Assembly: GCA_963760435.1 (NCBI GenBank)
Contig: CAVXDE010000020.1
Coordinates: forward strand, 186,001-250,000
Direction: 5' to 3'
From: JAFAXD01 sp963760435
Lineage (GTDB): Bacteria; Pseudomonadota; Alphaproteobacteria; Rhizobiales; Xanthobacteraceae
Length of the DNA stretch: 64,000 nt
The first letter of the stretch is position 1. Every line of letters starts with the position of its first letter. Under the pieces are notes generated by a model. That model saw only the letters and a program-made list of their open reading frames with translations, ran no database searches and was not told where the DNA came from. Shown here piece after piece: positions 26,983 to 36,338 of this stretch. The position numbers were made by a program, and so were the translations under genes.

Positions 26983-27887
26983 GTCGCCACGCCCAAATTG
27001 ATCCAGGTCAGCTCATGTTTGTTGTGGTGCAGATGCACCAATCGCGAACCTGGGATTGCTGCAAATTCGGCCATGACGTCGAGATCGGTCGGTCCCTGGA
27101 ACTTGATGGTGCAGATAAAGCGCCGCACCGTTCCAGCCGCAAGCCATTTGCGAATGAGCGCGAGCAGGCGCTGCGGATAGCAAGCGATGTCTGCGACCAG
27201 CCAGTCGATGCGCTCGAAACTCTGCGGCTCGAGCGCGAACGCGCTCTCGCGACGGTAGGTCACGCCGGGCAAGCCTGCGATTGCCGGATCGAGGGCTGCC
27301 TTATCGACGCTGATCACGCGAGCACCGAGTTTCTGCAGGACCCAGGTCCATCCGCCAGGGCTCGCGCCGAGATCGAGGCAAAGCTCGCCGGGCTGCGGGT
27401 GGGTCCCGATCAAGGTGAGCGCTTCCCAAAGCTTCAAATAGGCGCGGTTCGGCGCGGTGCGGTCTTCCACGAAATTCAGCTCGCCATTAGGGAACGCGCT
27501 CGAGCACGTAGGTGAAGCGAGCATCAGGTCCGGCGCGAGCAGCGTCCATGACCCAAGCGGCGCCGTCGGCACGGGCGTGCCGAAGGCAAGCGGCTTGGCC
27601 GAGACTTTCGGGAGCTTCTCGACGATCAGCGCGGCGCGTCGATGGTGCGCATGCGGGTAGAGCGCCCAGTTGCGCTGGATGGCGCGCAATTTCTTTGCGG
27701 CATCGCCGATTGACGCGATCGGGATACGCTGGGGCGCGTGCCAGATATTGGCGACCCAGGCAACTGTGCCGACTGGTCGCGCGGCAAGGATAAGATCTCC
27801 GTATACATCAACAACAGTGTCGCCCAGTTCCCGTTGTAGTTCCGCCAGGAAGCCGCGCGGTGCCAGGTAGCCGGTCAGTTCGGACAT
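26979..27887 (-). CDS. FtsJ/RlmM-like SAM-dependent RNA methyltransferase
   Basis: The 302 residues have an N-terminal substrate domain and a C-terminal Rossmann methyltransferase. ELCLDLGASPGGWTWVLQKL is motif I, and WLVADIACYPQRL followed by RRFICTIKFQGPTD supplies the D-K catalytic residues of the FtsJ/RlmM family. RlmM methylates a 23S rRNA ribose. This version is shorter than E. coli RlmM and is better called RlmM-like. It overlaps the SpoU gene by 4 bases, so two ribose methyltransferases are translated together. Confidence 0.87.
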   Translation of the reverse strand: MSELTGYLAPRGFLAELQRELGDTVVDVYGDLILAARPVGTVAWVANIWHAPQRIPIASIGDAAKKLRAIQRNWALYPHAHHRRAALIVEKLPKVSAKPLAFGTPVPTAPLGSWTLLAPDLMLASPTCSSAFPNGELNFVEDRTAPNRAYLKLWEALTLIGTHPQPGELCLDLGASPGGWTWVLQKLGARVISVDKAALDPAIAGLPGVTYRRESAFALEPQSFERIDWLVADIACYPQRLLALIRKWLAAGTVRRFICTIKFQGPTDLDVMAEFAAIPGSRLVHLHHNKHELTWINLGVAT

Positions 27888-27935
27888 GATGGTGTCCTCA
27901 GACCGGAGATCGGTCTTAGCCCTCGTACAGATGGT

Positions 27936-27956
27936 TTGGAATTAGTTTGATTCCAA
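27936..27956. promoter_or_regulatory. perfect interrupted dyad upstream of exbB
   Basis: TTGGAAT-N7-ATTCCAA lies in the 183-base divergent space between the RlmM-like gene and exbB. The half-site ATTCCAA also recurs once at about 29429 upstream of tonB. It is a candidate regulator site; it does not match the ICE pattern found near tonB and the receptor. Confidence 0.4.
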
Positions 27957-28076
27957 TTTGACCTTCGCATGACAGCGCTAAAAGTCGCTATGTCCGGATT
28001 TTCCTTGATCTTGATCCCGTAACACTGGCATCGCTCTTCTTCTGAGCGCGAAATTGCACGATGGAGTTCAGTGAGC

Positions 28077-28928
28077 ATGTGCGCAGCGATGAAAAGGTTG
28101 GCCGGGAGACGGTCGGCTCATGTGGCTCTGGTATTGGTTGCGATAGCATGCATCGCCATTATGACGCACGCGCAAGCGCAGCCGGTGCCCAGCGGAGAAG
28201 GCCTTCCCGCCGACCTGTTGCCCCGCGATCTCTCGCCCTGGGGTATGTTTATGGCCGCCGACCGGCTGGTGAAAGCGGTCATGACCGGGCTTGCTTTCGC
28301 CTCCGTGGTGACCTGGACGATTGCGATCGCCAAATGGCTTGAGCTCGCCGCCTTCAAGACAGGCCTACGTAAGCCGCACCAGGCTATCGCTGGGGCAAGG
28401 TCGCTGGCGGAAGCTCAGACCCGGATCGGCGAGACGAGCAACGCCGCTGCCCAGCTGGTGCGCGCCGCCGTGCTGGAGCTCGAGAAATCACCGGATCGCT
28501 CCGACCGCGAAGGCATCCGTGAGCGGCTGGCGGCGACGATCGAGCGCATCGAAGCGACGGTCGGGCGCGGGCTCGGGCGCGGGACCGGCATTCTCGGCAC
28601 GATCGGCGCAACTGCGCCGTTTGTCGGCCTGTTCGGCACCGTCTGGGGCATCATGAACAGCTTCATCGGGATTTCGAAGGCGCACACCACCAACCTCGCG
28701 GTGGTCGCGCCCGGCATTGCTGAAGCCCTCTTGGCCACCGCGCTCGGCCTTGCCGCGGCAATCCCCGCGGTGGTGATCTACAATTACCTGGCGCGCTCGA
28801 TTGCCGGCTGCAAGGCGCTGTTTGCCAATACCAGCACCGAGGTGCTCAATCTCACCAGCCGCGAAATCGCGCAGCCAACGGAGCGCCGACGTGCACCTGT
28901 GATGCCGGCGCGCATGCCGGCGGAGTAA
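28077..28928 (+). CDS. exbB: TonB-system proton channel subunit ExbB
   Basis: ExbB with ExbD forms the proton-driven motor that energises TonB. The product of about 283 residues has a signal-like N-terminus (VALVLVAIACIAIMTHAQA), a first membrane helix (VKAVMTGLAFASVVTWTIAI), and the conserved C-terminal MotA/ExbB region: GILGTIGATAPFVGLFGTVW, then GIAEALLATALGLAAAIPAV. The long N-terminal extension is typical of alphaproteobacterial ExbB. Starts at GTG 28071, ATG 28077 and ATG 28089 are all possible. The ExbD ATG follows 6 bases after the stop. Confidence 0.93.
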   Translation: MCAAMKRLAGRRSAHVALVLVAIACIAIMTHAQAQPVPSGEGLPADLLPRDLSPWGMFMAADRLVKAVMTGLAFASVVTWTIAIAKWLELAAFKTGLRKPHQAIAGARSLAEAQTRIGETSNAAAQLVRAAVLELEKSPDRSDREGIRERLAATIERIEATVGRGLGRGTGILGTIGATAPFVGLFGTVWGIMNSFIGISKAHTTNLAVVAPGIAEALLATALGLAAAIPAVVIYNYLARSIAGCKALFANTSTEVLNLTSREIAQPTERRRAPVMPARMPAE

Positions 28929-28934
28929 TCGGCC

Positions 28935-29360
28935 ATGAGCGTGCGCCTCGACCATGGTGACGACGAGCTCACCGACATCCACGAGATCAACGTCACCCCG
29001 TTCATCGACGTCATTCTGGTGCTGCTGATCATCTTCATGATTGCCGCGCCGCTGGCGACGGTCGACGTCAACGTCAATCTTCCGGGCCTGACGGCGGAGC
29101 CGCAAAAGCGACCGGACAAGCCGATATTCCTGACCATCAAGGCGGACCATAGCCTCGCGCTCGGGGACAATCCGGTTTCACGCGAGGAACTCGCGTCCGC
29201 GCTTGCCGCCCAGACCAACGGCGACAAGGGCCAACCCATTTTTCTGCGCGCCGACAAATCGCTGCCGTACGGAGATTTCGCTGAGGTGGTCAATCTGCTG
29301 CGGCGATCCGGGTTTCTCAAAGTCGCCCTGGTCGGGCTTGAGGTGAACGAGAAACCGTGA
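28935..29360 (+). CDS. exbD: TonB-system accessory protein ExbD
   Basis: The 141 residues have the one-helix topology of ExbD. DIHEINVTPFIDVILVLLII carries the conserved Asp of the proton path within the membrane helix. The periplasmic domain has FLRADKSLPYGDFAEVVNLL. It follows exbB by 6 bases and is cotranscribed with it. A 210-base gap with candidate iron boxes separates it from tonB. Confidence 0.95.
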   Translation: MSVRLDHGDDELTDIHEINVTPFIDVILVLLIIFMIAAPLATVDVNVNLPGLTAEPQKRPDKPIFLTIKADHSLALGDNPVSREELASALAAQTNGDKGQPIFLRADKSLPYGDFAEVVNLLRRSGFLKVALVGLEVNEKP

Positions 29361-29364
29361 GCTG

Positions 29365-29381
29365 TTTAGAAATATTCTGAT
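29365..29381. promoter_or_regulatory. candidate Irr/ICE iron box between exbD and tonB
   Basis: TTTAGAA-ATA-TTCTGAT matches the rhizobial Irr box TTTAGAA-N3-TTCTAAA (as I recall it) at 12 of 14 specified positions. A weaker second copy at 29451-29467 (TCAAGAA-ATT-CTCTAAA, 11 of 14) lies closer to tonB. Both fall in the non-coding gap, suggesting iron control of tonB. Confidence 0.5.
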
Positions 29382-29570
29382 CAAAAGATTAGAGTTACTC
29401 CAATTCAAAAGTGGATTCATTCCAATCAAGTTGCGTGAGCGCAACCATTTTCAAGAAATTCTCTAAACCAACGCTTGCACACACAGTCCGCAATAAACTC
29501 ACGCGCGACAGTGCTCTATCTGCGAACTCGCAACTCAATCCGCGTTGATGCGAATGTTCTCGGCCATGGC

Positions 29571-30413
29571 ATGATCCGATTCGACGGCCACAACTCGTTG
29601 CTTTCGATCGGACCCGACATCCTGGTGTGGGGAGGAAGCTTCCTCCTTGTGGTGACGTTGCACGTCGTGGGGGTGGTCGGCTTTCAGCCCGACCGCTCGG
29701 AGGGAGAGGCGGCGGGCGATCCGTCGGTCGTTATCGAGCTCGACGCGGTGTCCGCCGCGCCGATCGTGGGTCAATCCGAGACCACGCCCGGCCCCGAGCA
29801 GATCGAAACCGATGAGGTGTCGCAAGCTTCGGTCGCCCAGCAGGAAGTGCCTGAGCAAAGCCGGAAAGAGAAGCAGGAGGCGAGTGTCCTGGAGGCCGAT
29901 ACGGCCAAGACGCCCGATCCAGAGATTGCGCTGCCGGATCTTCCCAAGAAACCGCAGGCCAATCCAGACGAACAGCAGCAGAAACAGACGGAAGCCGAGT
30001 CGGCACCACAAATGCCGTCCGAGGCACATCTGGAGTCGGCGCCGACCTCGGCGCCGCGCGCTGAAGCCGCTCTCGCTCCGGAGGTGAGTGCGAAAGCCGG
30101 AGCCGTCGTCGAGGACGCCGTCGCACTGGTCACTTGGCGCGCGACGCTTGCTGCGCACGTGCAGCGGTTCAAAAGATATCCGGCGGAAGCCGTTGGGCGT
30201 CACATGCACGGCACCACAATGGTGCGCTTTACAATCGATCGGCAGGGCGCTCTCGTCGCGGCGGAGATCGTCGGCCGTTCCGGAGTAGAAGTGCTCGATC
30301 GCGAATCCCTGAGCCTGATCGCGCGCGCCGCTCCTCTGCCGCCACCGCCGCATCACATCGCCGGCTCGCATTTCACATTCACGATTCCGGTTCGCTTCCA
30401 TCCGCAACGTTGA
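29571..30413 (+). CDS. tonB: energy transducer TonB
   Basis: The 280-residue product from the ATG at 29571 has an N-terminal membrane anchor (ILVWGGSFLLVVTLHVVGVV). A long acidic Pro/Glu/Gln-rich periplasmic spacer follows (about residues 60-180, including KKPQANPDEQQQKQTEAESA). The C-terminal TonB domain includes HVQRFKRYPAEAVGRHMHG, TMVRFTIDRQGALVAAEIVG and the terminal strand HFTFTIPVRF. It transfers force from ExbBD to the outer-membrane receptor encoded next. A frame extending to 29475 begins with TTG and a hydrophilic stretch and is less likely. Confidence 0.92.
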   Translation: MIRFDGHNSLLSIGPDILVWGGSFLLVVTLHVVGVVGFQPDRSEGEAAGDPSVVIELDAVSAAPIVGQSETTPGPEQIETDEVSQASVAQQEVPEQSRKEKQEASVLEADTAKTPDPEIALPDLPKKPQANPDEQQQKQTEAESAPQMPSEAHLESAPTSAPRAEAALAPEVSAKAGAVVEDAVALVTWRATLAAHVQRFKRYPAEAVGRHMHGTTMVRFTIDRQGALVAAEIVGRSGVEVLDRESLSLIARAAPLPPPPHHIAGSHFTFTIPVRFHPQR

Positions 30414-30780
30414 TCCATCGCTGCCGGTGCGCGAAGCGATTTCCGGCTTGAGCGGACTTCATCTCCCAACGGTCGCAACCTACAGATCGTCTTGCTTCGG
30501 CGAGTCACAGCGGAGCGCGGGCAGGATTGTGTGACGAAGTTGCAACGTTCGTCGGGCGTTTTTGGCTGCCCAGAATTTGGGTCGAACCAACTCAACTGGA
30601 AAAACGCAGCCGTTGTCGCAACTTACGTCATTTGATTGATTTATAATAATTCTCAAGTGGCTCAACGATCAATCTATTCTAAGCCCCGTGTGAGGACTCA
30701 AGTGTTTCTGTTTGTTACTAAATACGTCGGGGACGCTGTCAAGCAATTGTTCTGTTTGAAGCGATCGATAAGGGGCAAAC
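30414..30780. other. 367-base intergenic region before the receptor gene
   Basis: No gene is seen. The AT content rises after 30600, as expected for a promoter. It contains one ICE-like box (30641-30657). No convincing terminator for tonB was found. Confidence 0.5.
30641..30657. promoter_or_regulatory. candidate Irr/ICE iron box upstream of the TonB receptor
   Basis: TTTATAA-TAA-TTCTCAA agrees with TTTAGAA-N3-TTCTAAA at 12 of 14 specified positions and lies 124 bases before the receptor ATG in an AT-rich stretch. With the box before tonB it supports coordinated iron regulation. Confidence 0.45.
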
Positions 30781-33368
30781 ATGACACGCAAGATTCGAGT
30801 TCCACGGCGCAACGGGGCGATAAGGTCCCTGGCGCTGCTCTCCGTGAGCTACCTGGCGCTCGCCGCGGCGAGTCCGAGCATGCTCCATGCCCAGTCGGCG
30901 CCGCAAACGCCCGAGGCTGGTAAAACGGAGGCTCCGGCGTTGCCGCCAAGTGCGCCAGCAGAGGCCCCCGCCGTCGTCGGCGCCATCTGGTCAACCGGAG
31001 GTGGCGCCGCCGTCGCCAGAACAGCAGCAGGCTCCCGATACGAAATCCAATGACGTTCCGCTGCCTCCAGTCACTATTTATCCGCCACGTGAGACGCCGC
31101 AGCCTCCTGTCATCCAGTCGCGCGAAGCGGCACCTGCTCCCGTTCCCGTCAGCCCACCGCGAGCGAAGACAAAGCGGAGCACACATGCGACGGCCGCAGG
31201 CACGGTTCGCGCCGCGACGCCGGGTATCCCGGTGTCAGCCAACACGGTGGCAAACGCGATCGCCGCAGCTTGGCCCGCGAGTCAAAGCCAGGGTGGGAAG
31301 ACCGGACAGTCCGGCGTCTACCAAAACAGCACCTCGGCTGCGACCAAGATCAATACGCCGATCGTCAATATTCCGCAGTCGCTCAGCGTCGTGACCAAGG
31401 AGTTCATCGCTGACAACGCCTTCCAGAACATCACCGACGTCACCCGCTACGTTCCCGGCGTCGACGTTCACCAGGGTGAAGGCAACCGCGACGAGCTGAT
31501 CATTCGCGGCGTCGACTCGAGCGCGAACTTTTTCGTCAACGGCTTCCGCGATGACGTGCAGATCTTCCGCGACTTCTACAACGCGCAGAGCGTCGAAATT
31601 CTGAAAGGACCGAGCGCGATCACATTCGGGCGCAGCTCGGGCGGTGGCCTGCTCAACCGCACGCTCAAAGAAGCGGATGGCCAGCGAATTTACGAGACGA
31701 CGGTGCAGACAGGGTCCTGGGCCGACCAGCGTTATACCCTTGATGCCGGCCAGGCTGTCAGCGAGAACTTCGCCGCCCGCCTGAACATGATGTACGAAAA
31801 GAGCGACGGGTTCCGGCAGTACTTCTTTCTTGAGCGTTACGGCATCAACCCGACCTTCACGTACAAGCTCGACCCGATGACCACGCTCAAATTCAGCTAC
31901 GAATATTTCCATGATAACCGGACGGCGGATCGTGGTAACCCGTCGCAGGCGACGTTCCCGACTGGATCGACCAAGCAGAACCCCGGGTTTCCGTTCTCTC
32001 CCAGTGGAGACCTGCAGGCGTTCTATGGAAGTCCGACCCTAAACCTTGCGCTGGCCAATGTGCACACCTGGCAGGGCTTCATCGACCACGACTTTGGCAA
32101 CGGGTTGACGATGAAAAACGGCACCTATTATGCCGAGTACGACAAATTCTACCAGAATGTTTACCCCGGAAACGGGCCTTTGTCGGGGGCGGTGAATCCG
32201 ACTGACACGTCCTTCAATCGCGCCGCCTATAACCACACCACCAACCGTAACAATTTCTTCAACGACACCGACTTCTTCTACAAGCTCTACACCGGGCCTC
32301 TCTATCACTCGATCGCCTTCGGAACCGAGTTCGGTCGGCAGGTCGGCATCGACGTCCGCAATACCGGGATATTCCCGAATGGGTTGAGCACCGAGGCGGA
32401 CAACCCGTTCAGTCCGGGCTATTTCGGTCCGATCAGTTTCATCCACGAATCCGCCGGCAGCTTCACCCGCGGGGTGACAAGCCCGGACAGCAACAGCCAC
32501 TACAACCTCAACATTCAGTCGGGATATGCCCGCGATACAATCGACATTACGCCATGGCTGCAGGTCATCGGAGCGGGTCGATATGACCGCTTTGACGAGG
32601 GTGCGACGAATCTGAACGACGGCTCAACTCAAACCTTGGACAACAGCTTCCTATCCCCGCAAGCGGCCGTGATCGTGAAGCCGCAGGCGAACATGTCGAT
32701 CTGGACCGCCTACATGGTCTCTTACCTTCCGGCCTCTGGCGATCAGTTCAGCGCGATAACCCCTGGTACGGCCATCCTCAAGCCGCAGAAGTTCGTCAAC
32801 GAGGAGGTCGGATTCAAATGGAACATGGGGCCACGGCTGCTCTATACAATGTCGGTCTATAATCTCGACCGCTACAATGTGCCGCTGGCCGACCCGAACA
32901 ACCCCGGGTTCTTCATTCTGTCAGGCAAGAACCGAATTCAAGGGTTCGAAAGCGAGCTGAAAGGCTACGTTACGGATCAATGGCAGTCGTGGCTCGGTTA
33001 CGCGTACACCGACGCGCGGATCGCGAGCGCAACGTCGGCCACCGTCGTGGCCGGCAATCGCATTCAGCTTGTGCCATTCAACCAGTTCTCGTGGTGGAAC
33101 AAATATCAGTTCAACCCGGTCTGGGCGGCCTCACTGGGTATCATCTACTTCTCGGACTCATATGCGTCCTCGGATGACACCGTGGTCCTGCCCAGCTATC
33201 TGGCGCTTCGATGCCGGGCTCTTCGCGACGATTGACGAGCATTGGAAGGCACAAATCAACGTCGAGAACCTGTTCAACAAAGGCTATTGGGCGACGGCTG
33301 ACGGAAACAACAACATTTCGCCGGGCCAAGGCCGAACCATCAGGGGTAAAATCACCGCCAATTTCTGA
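30781..33368 (+). pseudogene. TonB-dependent siderophore receptor (two frameshifts)
   Basis: The corrected product is 861 residues: a signal peptide (LALLSVSYLALAAASPSMLH, then AQ), a long Pro-rich linker, the plug (STAATKINTPIVNIPQSLSV, SVEILKGPSAITFGRSSGGG) and a 22-strand barrel ending GRTIRGKITANF with a C-terminal Phe. It imports ferric siderophores of unknown identity across the outer membrane. The frame breaks in the linker (one C too many in the run 30965-30969) and near the end (one G too many at 33202-33203, joining SYL to RFDAGLFATIDEHWKAQ). The last 57 residues include LFNKGYW, typical of the family. Both breaks are single-base insertions. Confidence 0.88.
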
Positions 33369-33382
33369 CGCACGGGTCTGGT

Positions 33383-33407
33383 GATGGCGGGCAGCGTGCC
33401 CGCCATC
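33383..33407 (+). terminator. hairpin after the receptor gene
   Basis: GATGGCGGGC and GCCCGCCATC form a perfect 10-base stem around a 5-base loop, 15 bases after the receptor stop. No T-run follows, so it may terminate weakly, act with Rho, or stabilise the 3' end. Confidence 0.5.
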
Positions 33408-33499
33408 GCGGCGCACTGCCGGGCGTGGGATCATCATCTGTTCATCCGGGAGGTTTACGTTTAAAGGAACGAATCTCGCGAAACGGTACGGAGGGCAGC

Positions 33500-35056
33500 A
33501 TGGACCAGCTGTCGCGCCGCGGAACCCTGATCGCAGGTTGCGCCTGGGCGGCCGCTGCGTTGATCCCGAAAAACCTTCGTGGCCAGACAAGTGCGCGGCC
33601 GTCACTGCCCATCCCACCGGAACTGCGGGCCGACGCCGCAGGCACGATCAAGCTCGACGCGCGCACAGGCACGATGCGCTTCTTGGGCGATCGTGACACG
33701 GCCACCTACGGCATCAACGGCCCCTACCTCGGGCCCGCGCTGCGCTTGCGCCGCGGCGAGGCGGTGACGGTGCAAGTCACCAACAACGTGCCGGAAAACA
33801 TAACCATGCACTGGCACGGGCTGGTCATTCCGGGATCAGCCGATGGCGGACCGCATCAAGTCATCAAGCCAGGCAAGTGGTGGAAGACCAAGCTCGAAAT
33901 CGACCAGCCGGCAGCGACGCTCTGGTTTCATCCGCACTACTACCCATCGACCGCCCAGGAGGTCATCAAAGGCCTTGCCGGCTTGCTGATCATTGATGAT
34001 GAGGAGGCCGGCGGTTTGCCACTGCCAACCCGCTGGGGAGTCGATGATATCCCGCTCATCATTCAGGACCGCCGGTTCACCCCTGACGGCCAGTTCTTCG
34101 ATCGCATGAACATCATCGCCATCGTGAACGGCTACGTCGGCGATGTCGCGCTCGTCAACGGCGCCCGTTACCCGGAAACGCATACGGCACGCGGCTGGAT
34201 TCGATTGCGCATTCTCAACGGTTCGAATGCGCGCAGCTACAACCTCAGCACTTCGGACAACCGCTCGCTTTACGTCATCGCGTCGGACGGCGGTTTGCTG
34301 TCAAGCCCGGTCGAGCTCAAACAATTGCTGATCAACGTCGGTGAGCGCTTCGAGGTGATGGTCGACGCGCGCGACGGCCGCGCGTTCGATATCATCACCT
34401 TGCCGATCGCACAGGACATCATGCGGCTGCCGCCCTTCGACGGTCCGCTCGCGCTGGTGACGATCAGGCCGGATGGTGCCGATGGAACCGCGCAGCTCCC
34501 GGCGTCGCTTGCGACCCTGCCCTCGTTGCCGCAGCAGCTTCCGCCAATCAGTCAGGAGCTGGTGATGAACATGTTCCGCGACATGCCGGGCATGATGCCA
34601 CTCAAGCAGGCGGGCCTGCCGGCTATGATCGAGAGCGGCAAGACCGATCCAGGCGTGGTCGCGCGGGTCGTTGACCTCATCGTCAACGATCCGGCGCTGC
34701 CGGAGAAGGAGCAACTCTCCTCGAATGGCGTGAATGGCAAACCATTCGCGCTCGAAACCATCAACTTCTCCGCTGCCCGCAACCAGGATCTGCGCTGGCG
34801 GATTGCTGAAGGGGGCGACGTGATGCTGCACCCAGTGCACATCCACGGCTGTCAGTTCCGCATTGTCTCGCATGACGGCAAGCCGCCTCCGCCGGAGCTC
34901 GCCGGCTGGAAGGACGTTGCTCCGATTTCCAAGGGCGGCGTCAGCGAGATCCTGGTGCGGTTCCCACACGAAGCGACACGGGACGATCCCTACATGGCGC
35001 ACTGTCATATCCTGGAGCATGAGGATTCCGGTATGATGGCGCAGTTCACCGTCTGA
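33500..35056 (+). CDS. multicopper oxidase (CueO/laccase-like), Tat-exported
   Basis: The 518 residues begin with a Tat signal (LSRRGTLIAGCAWAAAALIP). Copper sites are complete: MHWHGLVIPG (about 102), WFHPHYY (about 138), HPVHIHGCQF (about 443) and MAHCHILEHEDSGMM (about 500), the last providing the type 1 Cu Cys, His and Met. Such enzymes oxidise Cu(I), Fe(II) or phenolics in the periplasm. A Met-containing stretch (MNMFRDMPGMMPLKQAG) resembles a short copper-binding insert. Start: GGAGGGC before the ATG at 33500. Its place behind the siderophore receptor suggests a ferroxidase or cuprous oxidase role linked to metal uptake (inference). Confidence 0.93.
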   Translation: MDQLSRRGTLIAGCAWAAAALIPKNLRGQTSARPSLPIPPELRADAAGTIKLDARTGTMRFLGDRDTATYGINGPYLGPALRLRRGEAVTVQVTNNVPENITMHWHGLVIPGSADGGPHQVIKPGKWWKTKLEIDQPAATLWFHPHYYPSTAQEVIKGLAGLLIIDDEEAGGLPLPTRWGVDDIPLIIQDRRFTPDGQFFDRMNIIAIVNGYVGDVALVNGARYPETHTARGWIRLRILNGSNARSYNLSTSDNRSLYVIASDGGLLSSPVELKQLLINVGERFEVMVDARDGRAFDIITLPIAQDIMRLPPFDGPLALVTIRPDGADGTAQLPASLATLPSLPQQLPPISQELVMNMFRDMPGMMPLKQAGLPAMIESGKTDPGVVARVVDLIVNDPALPEKEQLSSNGVNGKPFALETINFSAARNQDLRWRIAEGGDVMLHPVHIHGCQFRIVSHDGKPPPPELAGWKDVAPISKGGVSEILVRFPHEATRDDPYMAHCHILEHEDSGMMAQFTV

Positions 35057-35066
35057 TTCGGAACTG

Positions 35067-35495
35067 ATGCCCAGCATTTTCGGTATTTGGACCGACAGCC
35101 TCGACCACTTCGTTCACCTGCTGGTCGCCTACTTGCTTGCCTTGCCGATCGGATGGCACCGCGCGCGCGAGGAACGCGGCGCGGGCTTGCGCACGTTTCC
35201 CTTGGTTGCGATCGCCAGCTGCGCTCTGGTGCAGACGGCGATTTCCGTGTTCGGCCCCACGGCCGTCGTGAACGCCAATATCTTGCAGGGCGTGGTCACG
35301 GGCATCGGCTTCATCGGCGCGGGTGCCATCATCAGACAAGGTGATCTCACCACCGGTCACGCGACTGCAGCCAGCATCTGGACTGTCGGCATCATGGGTG
35401 CTGCGGTCGGTTATGGCTATTACGACATTGGCATCATCCTAGCGGTGGCCAACCTCGCCGTGCTTGCCTTGCGACGCCGATCGGCGGCCGGCTGA
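35067..35495 (+). CDS. MgtC/SapB family inner-membrane protein
   Basis: The 142 residues contain four hydrophobic helices and the MgtC N-terminal signature: LLVAYLLALPIGWHRAREER, GAGLRTFPLVAIASCALVQT, TGIGFIGAGAIIRQGD and ATAASIWTVGIMGAAVGYGY. The conserved R-x-x-E and GFIGAG/TAAS motifs are present. MgtC relatives affect magnesium and pH homeostasis or ATP synthase activity; this short version lacks the C-terminal soluble domain. It follows the oxidase by 10 bases and is probably cotranscribed. Confidence 0.9.
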   Translation: MPSIFGIWTDSLDHFVHLLVAYLLALPIGWHRAREERGAGLRTFPLVAIASCALVQTAISVFGPTAVVNANILQGVVTGIGFIGAGAIIRQGDLTTGHATAASIWTVGIMGAAVGYGYYDIGIILAVANLAVLALRRRSAAG

Positions 35496-35611
35496 TCGTG
35501 GGAGCAACAGATCCCCGACGTGCGCGCTTGCAGTGCGCCGACGCCATATGCTACACGTTGTAGCGCTACGCCAAGTCATTAACTTGTGTTCGCAAGCCCC
35601 AGAGGTGCCGG

Positions 35612-35986
35612 ATGGCCGAAGCGTCCCCGATGCTGGTCGGTGCCGCGACCGTATTCGTCGTCGCTGACATCGTCAAAAGCCTTGCCTACTACCGTGACGC
35701 GCTCGGGTTCCAGGTCACGTTCCAATATGGCGAGCCGTTGTTTTACGCCTGCCTATGTCGCGACGAGGTCGCGCTGCACCTGCTTGCCGCAGGCAGAACC
35801 AAACAATTGCCGGGCCACGGCGGCATCTGCGTGTTCGTGAAGGATGTCGACGCCATTCATGCTGAGTTGGTCGAGCGCGGCGCCAAAGTGATCAAGCCGC
35901 CGCAGGACTACGCTTACGGCATGCGGGATTTCGACCTCGTCGATCTCGACGGCAACCGTCTCACCTATGGGATGGAATCCCGTTAA
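35612..35986 (+). CDS. glyoxalase/bleomycin resistance (VOC) family protein
   Basis: The 124 residues have the paired beta-alpha-beta-beta-beta modules of the vicinal oxygen chelate fold: VFVVADIVKSLAYYRDALGF, then VALHLLAAG, GGICVFVKDVDAIHAELVER and DFDLVDLDGNRLTYG. Potential metal residues are His in ALHLL and acidic residues in FDLVDLDGN, but the full set cannot be judged. It has no clear operon partner. The role may be detoxification or drug binding. Confidence 0.88.
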   Translation: MAEASPMLVGAATVFVVADIVKSLAYYRDALGFQVTFQYGEPLFYACLCRDEVALHLLAAGRTKQLPGHGGICVFVKDVDAIHAELVERGAKVIKPPQDYAYGMRDFDLVDLDGNRLTYGMESR

Positions 35987-36065
35987 TGCACTCGCGTGTC
36001 AAACGCACGTCATTTGCGGCGGTTCGAATACGTGCGAGTCGGGTCAATCGTGCAAGGGGCATCCC

Positions 36066-36323
36066 ATGTTCTGGAACTACGTATTGCTCATCGTCGGGAT
36101 CGTGGTTTTCATTGGCGGTCTTTTCAAGCTGGGCCAGGGCCAAGGCGGCTGGAGCTTCGACAACGTGAAGGCCAACGCCGGTATCGGTTCGGGCCAAGCG
36201 AGCCCGGCGCCCACCGGCAGCGCTCCGGCAGCCACGCCGGCGAAGAAGGCGCCCGATTGGGTCGGGATCGCCGTGACCGTGATCGGTTTGATTGTCGCAC
36301 TGATCGGGCTGTTTAAAGACTGA
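36066..36323 (+). CDS. small two-helix membrane protein, unknown
   Basis: The 85-residue product starts after AAGGGG at the ATG 36066. It has an N-terminal hydrophobic helix (MFWNYVLLIVGIVVFIGGLF), a Gly/Gln-rich loop (KLGQGQGGWSFDN), an Ala/Pro/Thr-rich linker and a second helix (WVGIAVTVIGLIVALIGLF). Both termini appear to be on the same side. A longer frame to 35967 overlaps the VOC gene and was rejected. No function known. Confidence 0.65.
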   Translation: MFWNYVLLIVGIVVFIGGLFKLGQGQGGWSFDNVKANAGIGSGQASPAPTGSAPAATPAKKAPDWVGIAVTVIGLIVALIGLFKD

Positions 36324-36338
36324 GCCTCACGGGGCTTA

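Noticed and set aside
30781..31053. Separate short secreted protein before the receptor
   Set aside because: Its signal peptide and Pro-rich start join smoothly to the receptor if one C of the run at 30965-30969 is removed, so it is the receptor's own N-terminus.
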